A DNA stretch of 7,507 bases from Spongiibacteraceae bacterium (GTDB lineage Bacteria; Pseudomonadota; Gammaproteobacteria; Pseudomonadales; PIVM01): assembly GCA_030618505.1 (NCBI GenBank), contig JAUXDF010000152.1:1-7507 (forward strand), given 5' to 3'. The notes beneath the pieces are model-generated. The model had not been told where the DNA came from. It saw nothing but the letters and a program-made list of their open reading frames with translations, and made no database searches. A program made the position numbers and the translations under genes. Below are positions 6,360-7,507 of this stretch, in pieces (positions within the stretch are counted from its first letter, which is position 1; every line of letters begins with the position of its first letter).

Positions 6360-6389
6360 ACGCGTTTTTTGCCTTTGCTCCGGGATACC

Positions 6390-7507
6390 ATGAAGCCACT
6401 GATTGAAGATTTTACAGCGCTACTGCAAAAGAGCGTACCGAGCACTGCCGGGGATAAAAGATTCTGGTCCTCGCTGCATGGCAGCGCTCTGGGCCTGAGC
6501 CTTGCTGAATTGGCGCAACAACATGATGGTTTGACCTTGCTAGTCTGCGAGAGCACCCTGGCTGCCGATCAACTAGAGTTGCAACTGCAGTTTTTTCTTG
6601 GCGAGAACTCCGACACTGAGATCCTGCATTTTCCCGACTGGGAGACACTACCCTACGATACCTTTTCGCCCCATCAGGACATTGTCTCTGAACGACTGCT
6701 TACCCTCTTCAAGCTGCCACTGACACAAAAAGCTATTTTACTGGTTCCCATCACCACACTGCTTCACCGTATTGCTCCGCAAAGCTACATTAGCGCCAAC
6801 AGTCTGGTGATCGACATTGCACAGCAACTGTCTATCAAGCGTTTTCGGCGCCAGCTCGAACAGGTGGGCTACCAATGCGTGGATACCGTATACGAACACG
6901 GTGAATTTGCCATTAGAGGCTCTATCATTGATCTCTTTCCCATGGGTAGCCAACACCCCTATCGAATTGAGCTCTTTGATGAGGAAATCGAAAGTCTGAG
7001 GACCTTTGATACCGAAAACCAGCGAACACTGGAAAAAGTCGACAACATTCGGCTGCTACCCGCCAGAGAATTCCCCCTTGATAAAGACGGCATAAACTAC
7101 TTCCTTGATTGCTGGCATGAGAAATTCGACATCAACCACCGCCAATGCGGCCTTTATCAGGATGTCTCAGCCGGTATAGCCTCAGCTGGACTGGAATACT
7201 ACCTGCCACTCTTTTTTGAGCAAACAGCTACCCTGTTCGACTACCTTCCTGAAAACACCCTAACCGTCTGTTATGGCGATATTGAACATAGTCTGAGCAG
7301 CTTCTGGCAAGAAATCAATAACCGCTGGGAGCAGCATAGAGGTGATACCCGTCGCCCTATTCTTAAACCCCACGACATCTTTATCGCCAAGGAAGAATTT
7401 TATTCAGCGCTAAAACAACGTCCGCGCATTAACATTGTCGGTGACCAGCAGAGCAAGTCCTCAAACACTACAGACTTCCCCTTCAGTGAAGCACCCAGCC
7501 TGCCCAT
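6390..7507 (+). CDS. mfd: Transcription-repair coupling factor Mfd, N-terminal part (runs off right edge)
   Basis: Mfd recognises RNA polymerase stalled at DNA damage, displaces it by ATP-driven translocation and recruits UvrA for nucleotide excision repair. The first 372 residues of a protein usually about 1150 long are present, with no stop or frameshift. This part is the UvrB-like N-terminal module. HFPDWETLPYDTFSPHQDI at 80-98, EHGEFAIRG at 169-177 and IDLFPMGSQHPYRIELFDEEI at 180-200 are hallmark Mfd sequence. The segment LHGSALGLSLAELA near 29-42 occupies the place of the UvrB Walker A loop but lacks Gly-Lys-Thr, as is usual for the non-catalytic Mfd module. The RNA-polymerase-interaction and motor domains lie beyond the window. 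The ATG has only a weak GGGA upstream, but residue 1 matches the family start. It is divergent from gap. Confidence 0.96.
   Translation, partial: MKPLIEDFTALLQKSVPSTAGDKRFWSSLHGSALGLSLAELAQQHDGLTLLVCESTLAADQLELQLQFFLGENSDTEILHFPDWETLPYDTFSPHQDIVSERLLTLFKLPLTQKAILLVPITTLLHRIAPQSYISANSLVIDIAQQLSIKRFRRQLEQVGYQCVDTVYEHGEFAIRGSIIDLFPMGSQHPYRIELFDEEIESLRTFDTENQRTLEKVDNIRLLPAREFPLDKDGINYFLDCWHEKFDINHRQCGLYQDVSAGIASAGLEYYLPLFFEQTATLFDYLPENTLTVCYGDIEHSLSSFWQEINNRWEQHRGDTRRPILKPHDIFIAKEEFYSALKQRPRINIVGDQQSKSSNTTDFPFSEAPSLP

Noticed and set aside
6215..6556. A 113-codon minus-strand open frame spanning the gap-mfd intergenic region and the mfd 5' end.
   Set aside because: It is antisense to well-conserved mfd codons, its composition is odd and it has no recognisable domain.

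Overview
The window looks like chromosomal DNA from a marine-type gammaproteobacterium of moderate G+C. The evidence is a Na+-translocating NADH:quinone oxidoreductase (Na+-NQR) operon, a long-form glyceraldehyde-3-phosphate dehydrogenase (GAPDH) and mfd lying side by side. As I recall, Pseudomonas aeruginosa carries the same neighbourhood (nqr genes, the long GAPDH, then mfd). I cannot assign a genus; a Cellvibrionales- or Oceanospirillales-like organism is a guess.

Layout. Positions 1-4334 on the minus strand hold nqrA, nqrB, nqrC, nqrD and the first 97 codons of nqrE, read right to left. The genes are tightly packed: A to B abut, B and C overlap by 8 bp, C to D are 2 bp apart and D to E 14 bp apart. 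nqrE runs off the left edge, and nqrF would be expected beyond it. Positions 4335-4681 are non-coding and hold a likely nqr promoter, a leader of about 210 nt with a 20-bp tandem duplication and a hairpin, and two inverted repeats after the GAPDH gene. Positions 4682-6148 on the minus strand encode a GAPDH of about 488 residues with an extra N-terminal domain of about 135 residues. Positions 6149-6389 are a divergent intergenic region with candidate promoters for gap (minus) and mfd (plus). From 6390 to the right edge is the 5' part of mfd (372 codons, no stop in the window).

How the genes work together. NqrA-F form one inner-membrane complex that oxidises NADH, reduces ubiquinone and exports Na+. 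The redox features that can be checked here are intact: the covalent-FMN motifs in NqrB and NqrC, and the membrane Fe-S cysteines in NqrD and the visible part of NqrE. The GAPDH is transcribed in the same direction just upstream and exchanges NAD(P)H with central carbon metabolism, but it appears to have its own promoter. Mfd is unrelated in function and divergently oriented.

This is mostly a conserved core region. I found no mobile element, CRISPR array, RNA gene or undescribed multi-gene system. The most unusual parts are the structured non-coding leader ahead of nqrA and the atypical coenzyme-binding segment of the GAPDH.
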